The notes beneath the pieces were generated by a model. The model made no database searches, was not told the origin of the DNA, and saw only the letters and a program-made list of their open reading frames with translations. The position numbers and the translations under genes were made by a program. 55,848 nucleotides of DNA from Candidatus Gastranaerophilales bacterium (GTDB taxonomy: Bacteria > Cyanobacteriota > Vampirovibrionia > Gastranaerophilales > Gastranaerophilaceae): positions 1-55,848 of the forward strand of contig CALUTP010000031.1 of NCBI GenBank assembly GCA_944323725.1, read 5' to 3'. This document shows, piece after piece, positions 52,363-55,848 of the stretch; the stretch's first letter is position 1; the number at the start of each line of letters is the position of its first letter.

Positions 52363-52382
52363 TTTATTTATTTATTTATTTA
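52363..52382. repeat. (TTTA)5 tetranucleotide repeat
   Basis: Five TTTA units between the YtxH-like gene's stop and the ribosome-binding site of the DUF948 gene (TAAA on the coding strand). Changes in unit number would alter the leader spacing. Confidence 0.7.
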
Positions 52383-52396
52383 TGGTTTTCTCTATA

Positions 52397-52708
52397 TTAA
52401 TAATCGAAACTATCATCAGCAGATTCTAATTCTTTTGCTTTTAATAGTTTCTTTGATTTTATCATGTTATTAAATTTTCTGAATTGCCTTTCCAGCTTAT
52501 ATCTCATAAGGTCAACATTTTCAAGAGCTTGTTTTTTTGCTTCAGCTATAGCTGGAGAATTTTTTTCATAAAGCTCACAGGCAGCTTCTTTAAGTTCTCT
52601 TCTTGATTCTTCGCCTGATTTTGGAGCAAAAAGAACTCCTGCAATAATGCCGCCGACAACGCCTGCAAGCAGTCCCATACCAAATGCAAATGATTTATTG
52701 TTACTCAT
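52397..52708 (-). CDS. YtxH-like protein (second copy)
   Basis: 103 residues from ATG 52708 (GAGG upstream). FAFGMGLLAGVVGGIIAGVL and FAPKSGEESRRELKE match the YtxH signature; the tail is a charged helix ending DDSFDY. It lies 45 bases upstream of the DUF948 gene, so the order is YtxH-DUF948-YtxH, a likely operon and duplication. Confidence 0.88.
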   Translation of the reverse strand: MSNNKSFAFGMGLLAGVVGGIIAGVLFAPKSGEESRRELKEAACELYEKNSPAIAEAKKQALENVDLMRYKLERQFRKFNNMIKSKKLLKAKELESADDSFDY

Positions 52709-52771
52709 AATTAACCTCATCTTTCATTGTTGTATTCGATTATATCATATTTTTTAAAAATTACAAGCAAA

Positions 52772-53131
52772 TTAGGCAGGAAGCCCATCCCAGTAGTCTT
52801 TTGCCAAGACGGCATACTGGCAGAATGTAGCAAGTTTTTTGTATCTATTTTTCATTATTAGAAGAATTAGATAGATTAAAATTGTTCTTGTAATTCTACG
52901 AATTACTTCTTGATGTTTTCTTCTGACAAATGCTATGACAGTATTGACACTTGTTTGAAGGCAGGATATACATTCTTTTGTTTGAGTAAGAAATTCTCTT
53001 ATTTCGGGTTTTAGTGCCGTAATTTTATTGTTTAATGCGCACACTTGTCTATCGGCTTTTATAATGCCGTTTATTATTGTGATTGTAATTATCAGCTCAG
53101 ATATAAAAATTATTGCAATAAATAAATACAT
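52772..53131 (-). CDS. Small membrane protein upstream of the YtxH/DUF948 genes
   Basis: 119 residues. N-terminal span (YLFIAIIFISELIITITIIN), a heptad-like middle (KITALKPEIREFLTQTKECI) and a second hydrophobic part (TRTILIYLILLIMKNRY), ending AKDYWDGLPA. Its layout (helix plus coiled coil) is like DUF948 proteins, but the sequence is not clearly one. Same strand as the three genes that follow, 63 bases apart. Confidence 0.7.
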   Translation of the reverse strand: MYLFIAIIFISELIITITIINGIIKADRQVCALNNKITALKPEIREFLTQTKECISCLQTSVNTVIAFVRRKHQEVIRRITRTILIYLILLIMKNRYKKLATFCQYAVLAKDYWDGLPA

Positions 53132-53212
53132 TTTTATTTTCTTAACTTTTGTATTATTATTTGAAGTATAGGATAATTTAGAAATAATTGGAATACGTCC
53201 AAAGGACTATTT

Positions 53213-54553
53213 ATGATTAAGAATATACAATTTTATTCATCTTTAATTTTAGCACGTCTTGCATATTGGGGGGTAAAAACTTTTTGTCGCTCTTCAGGGA
53301 CTTCTTTTGCCGGAAAAATGGTTTTAAAATTTTATCCGGAATTTTTAAATCATTGTAGAAAATATATTAAAGATAATGTGGTAACAATTTCGGGTACTAA
53401 TGGTAAGACTACTACATCAGGAATAATTTCCCATATTTTTGAAACTGCCAGGAAAAATGTTATTCATAATGTTAAGGGCGCGAATATGTTGACTGGTGTT
53501 GCTAATGTTTTTGCTCTTGAGCTTGCTCCTTTTAAAAGATTCGATTATGCAGTAATCGAGTCTGATGAGGCATATCTTAACAAGTTATATGATTATCTGC
53601 CTTCTGATTACCTCGTCGTGACAAATTTATTTAGAGATCAACTTGATAGGTACGGGGAACTTGCTACTACTGCTGAGTTTATCAAAAAAGCTATTGATAA
53701 AAATAACGATTTAAAATTGGTGCTTAATGCTGATGATCCTATCGTAGCAACATTTGACAGGACTAAATATGCAGTGTATTACGGTATTGAAAGTGTTGAG
53801 TATGATTGTAATTATGAGCATTCTTCCAATGCACCTTCTGAAGTGTTTAATTGCGTATGTGGTGAACCTTTGTGTTACTCAAAACGCTTTTTTGCACAGC
53901 AAGGACATTATTATTGTCCAAAATGTGGTTATAAACGCCATTTTTGTGATTATTCAGCTGATGTCATTGTTTATAATGATTATTCTGCTTTGAAAGTTCG
54001 ACATAATAATGATATTTATGATTTTAGAGTAAATCTTGCAGGATTATATAATGCGTATAATGCTCTTGGTGCTATTGCGCTTGCTTTTGAAATGGGTTTT
54101 TCTCAAAAGGAAATTCAAGCTGCGCTCAGTACTTATAAATCAATCTTTGGAAGAACTGAAAAACGTACCATTAACGGTCATCCTACTGTAATTCAACTTA
54201 TTAAAAATCCGACCGGTGCTAGTGAAGTATTAAAAACTGTTGATTTAAATTCAATTATAGTAATTGCTATAAATGATAACTATGCAGACGGTCGTGATAT
54301 TTCTTGGCTTTGGGATAGTGATTTTGAACAGCTTAAGGGAGCTAGAAAAGTAGTTATTACGTCAGGAATAAGAGCAAATGATATGGCTACAAGGTTGAAA
54401 TATGCAGGAGTGCCGGAAGAGAAAATTAAAATTATTCCTTCTATAAAGGAGGCTATTAGCTTTGCCAGTGCATCAAAAGATTATAGTGAGCATATTACAG
54501 TACTTCCATCATATACTGCATTATTAAAGATAAATAAAGAAAATTTTAAATAG
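53213..54553 (+). CDS. murT: MurT, Mur-ligase subunit of lipid II isoglutaminyl synthase
   Basis: 446 residues. Mur ligase ATP site TISGTNGKTTTSGIISH (near 61-76), VIESDEAYL, LFRDQLDRYGE and the C-terminal DUF1727 domain with LPSYTALLKIN. A four-Cys zinc ribbon (CVCGEPLC...CPKCGY) interrupts the middle, as in Staphylococcus MurT. MurT with the amidotransferase GatD amidates D-Glu of lipid II. GatD is normally encoded next to it; here pdxJ follows instead, so GatD must be elsewhere or missing. AAAGGAC precedes the ATG. Confidence 0.93.
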   Translation: MIKNIQFYSSLILARLAYWGVKTFCRSSGTSFAGKMVLKFYPEFLNHCRKYIKDNVVTISGTNGKTTTSGIISHIFETARKNVIHNVKGANMLTGVANVFALELAPFKRFDYAVIESDEAYLNKLYDYLPSDYLVVTNLFRDQLDRYGELATTAEFIKKAIDKNNDLKLVLNADDPIVATFDRTKYAVYYGIESVEYDCNYEHSSNAPSEVFNCVCGEPLCYSKRFFAQQGHYYCPKCGYKRHFCDYSADVIVYNDYSALKVRHNNDIYDFRVNLAGLYNAYNALGAIALAFEMGFSQKEIQAALSTYKSIFGRTEKRTINGHPTVIQLIKNPTGASEVLKTVDLNSIIVIAINDNYADGRDISWLWDSDFEQLKGARKVVITSGIRANDMATRLKYAGVPEEKIKIIPSIKEAISFASASKDYSEHITVLPSYTALLKINKENFK

Positions 54554-54566
54554 AAAGAGGTAAAAT

Positions 54567-55280
54567 ATGTTATTAGGTGTAAATATAGACCATATTGCAA
54601 CGTTGAGAAATGCAAGAGGCGGTGTAGAACCGGATCCAATTAAAGCCGCAGCTATATGTGAACATAATGGAGCTTCTTCTATTACGGTGCATCTAAGAGA
54701 AGATAGGCGTCATATAAAAGATAGGGACGTATATACTCTTACTAATACACTTACAACTAAATTAAATTTGGAAATGGCTATGGCTGATGATATTCAAAAA
54801 ATTGCATTAGAAATTAAACCTTATTCTATTTGTCTTGTTCCAGAAAAAAGACAGGAAGTTACTACTGAAGGCGGGCTTGACGTTGCTGGACAGGTTGATA
54901 GAGTAACTCAATTTATAAAACCTCTTATTGATGCAGGTATATTTGTTAGTTTGTTTATTGATCCTGATAAAAAACAAGTAGAGGCTTCTAAAGAAACTGG
55001 TGCTCAGTTTATTGAAATGCATACAGGAGCTTATGCAGAAGCTTATGGATGTGATGAGACAGAAGAAGTTGAATTCCAAAAACTGAAACAAGCTGCAGAA
55101 TTAGCTCAAAGTATTGGCCTAAAGGTAAATGCAGGTCATGGCCTTAATTATGAAAATGTTCATAGAATGCATGAAATAGTGGGATTAGTTGAATTAAACA
55201 TCGGACATAGTATAATTTCCAGAGCTGTATTTACTGGCTTGCCTGAAGCTGTTAATAAAATGGTTAATTTAATTAAGTAA
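54567..55280 (+). CDS. pdxJ: Pyridoxine 5'-phosphate synthase
   Basis: Condenses 1-deoxyxylulose 5-phosphate with aminoacetone-P-type phosphohydroxythreonine product to PNP (vitamin B6, DXP-dependent route). 237 residues. LGVNIDHIATLRNARGGVEP, VHLREDRRHIKDRD, VCLVPEKRQEVTTEGGLD-like block, EMHTGAYAEA and NAGHGLNYENV are family signatures. Between murT and the zinc-ribbon gene, tightly spaced. Confidence 0.97.
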   Translation: MLLGVNIDHIATLRNARGGVEPDPIKAAAICEHNGASSITVHLREDRRHIKDRDVYTLTNTLTTKLNLEMAMADDIQKIALEIKPYSICLVPEKRQEVTTEGGLDVAGQVDRVTQFIKPLIDAGIFVSLFIDPDKKQVEASKETGAQFIEMHTGAYAEAYGCDETEEVEFQKLKQAAELAQSIGLKVNAGHGLNYENVHRMHEIVGLVELNIGHSIISRAVFTGLPEAVNKMVNLIK

Positions 55281-55289
55281 AGGATATTT

Positions 55290-55604
55290 ATGAAATCAGA
55301 AAAAGAAATTGTAGAAGAAATGCAGGCTGTTGTCGAGCAGATGCGTCTTGATGATATTGAAGATAATCCAGATATTTTAAATGAAACTTTTGAATGTGAT
55401 TGTTGCGGTCAGCAAAAATGTCTTGCTGGTTCCATTGAATATGGTGGATATAGACTCTGTAATGATTGTGTATTGCTGGCTGAAACAGGATTTGCTCTAA
55501 ATAAATTTTCAAATATTGAAGATTTGGTTGATGCTATGGAAGATAGACGTCTTGAAGGGCTTTGCAGTTTTTTGGCTGAAGAAGAAAAAAGAAAATTTAA
55601 TTAA
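55290..55604 (+). CDS. Small zinc-ribbon protein
   Basis: 104 residues. Acidic helical N-terminus (EIVEEMQAVVEQMRLDDIED), then two CxxC pairs: FECDCCGQQKCLAGS and YRLCNDCVLLAE, spaced as in a zinc ribbon. Helical C-terminus (FSNIEDLVDAMEDRRLEG). Function unknown; the layout fits a small regulatory or protein-binding module. Nine bases after pdxJ, so co-transcribed. Confidence 0.75.
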   Translation: MKSEKEIVEEMQAVVEQMRLDDIEDNPDILNETFECDCCGQQKCLAGSIEYGGYRLCNDCVLLAETGFALNKFSNIEDLVDAMEDRRLEGLCSFLAEEEKRKFN

Positions 55605-55724
55605 AACTAATTCTAAAGAATTAATTTTTCTTTACATATAGTTATAAAGAATTAGTGGTTGGGAATAATAAAATTATTATAAAGATTATAGCAAAGAGTA
55701 TAAAAAAGAAAGGTTTATTTTATT

Positions 55725-55848
55725 ATGACAAAAAGATTCGGTTTTACTTTGGCAGAAGTATTAATTACATTGGGTATTATTGGTGTTGTAGCTGCCATGA
55801 CAATGCCTACATTGATGAACTCAACTAATGGTGCACAGTACAAAACAG
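55725..55848 (+). CDS. Type IV pilin-like protein (5' part, cut by window end)
   Basis: 41 codons are visible: MTKRFGFTLAEVLITLGIIG, VVAAMTMPTLMNSTNGAQYK. The prepilin signal (cleavage after G before FTLAEV, Glu at +5) and helix match the genes at 32685, 8528 and 10457. AAGAAAGG lies upstream. The 5' end looks intact; the rest lies beyond the window. Confidence 0.85.
   Translation, partial: MTKRFGFTLAEVLITLGIIGVVAAMTMPTLMNSTNGAQYKT

Overview
The window is very AT-rich chromosomal DNA with compact operons, mostly ATG starts with AAGGAG-type ribosome-binding sites and hairpin/T-run terminators. It most resembles a gut member of the non-photosynthetic cyanobacterial sister group (Melainabacteria/Vampirovibrionia, Gastranaerophilales-like). 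This placement is inferred from several signs: a Gram-negative envelope gene (kdsA), a DUF3326 protein, repeated pilin-like proteins with the leader K-x-G-F-T-L-A-E-V-L-I-T-L-G, an RqcP/YabO S4 protein, a MurT-type Mur ligase, and many lineage-specific coiled-coil or membrane proteins. No 16S rRNA is present to confirm it.

Layout. 1-316: a run of hairpins, then the terminator of a CobO-type ATPase gene (317-850). 1439-6710: a coiled-coil protein, rimP-nusA, a short lineage-specific gene and tuf. 6927-8451: a ribbon-helix-helix regulator with a tiny partner gene, a helical repeat protein and a 56-residue protein. 8528-11203: an unstable accessory segment holding a pilin-like gene switched out of frame by an 11-G tract, a decayed REP-associated transposase, a repeat copy, other broken frames and a second pilin-like pseudogene. 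11207-18187: a second CobO-type ATPase, 5-formyl-THF cyclo-ligase, clpP, DUF3326, murI, a periplasmic amidase and a stand-alone LuxR-type HTH. 18354-26620: lineage-specific genes, tRNA-Arg, a secreted ankyrin protein, a NarL-type regulator, nadB-nadC, two membrane proteins and a CheR-like methyltransferase. 26672-32230: HEAT protein, queC, DUF366, SPOR protein, gatB and an SIS protein. 32234-38683: an XRE regulator divergent from an intact pilin-like gene, then pheS, an MBL hydrolase, kdsA, an M16-like protein, an OmpA-like protein and a FliA/WhiG-type sigma factor. 38865-48825: membrane proteins, a GT8 glycosyltransferase, a CNNM/CorC protein, a phosphoesterase, rqcP and a three-gene operon ending in a GH13-like glycosidase. 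48942-55848: an NTF2-like secreted protein, lspA, rluD-like, LapA-like, a YtxH/DUF948 cluster, murT, pdxJ, a zinc-ribbon protein and the start of another pilin-like gene.

How the genes work together. Housekeeping functions are ordinary (translation, NAD, queuosine, PLP, peptidoglycan, KDO). The unusual layer is a set of lineage-specific proteins. Several carry a short N-terminal motif x-F-[STGQ]-[GAS]. Six genes (at 4994, 18354, 24001, 25853, 38865 and 43470) are preceded, usually 49-64 bases before the start codon, by a shared promoter-like element, TAAA-like box, 11-13 bases, then GCAAAA[AT]A. The first box matches the sigma-28 -35 consensus, and a sigma-28-family gene lies next to one of these sites. 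This suggests a sigma-28-controlled regulon of envelope or cell-surface proteins, including the operon that encodes the GH13-like enzyme. The pilin-like genes form a second variable surface system with a poly-G switch, pseudogene copies and a conserved C-terminal motif.
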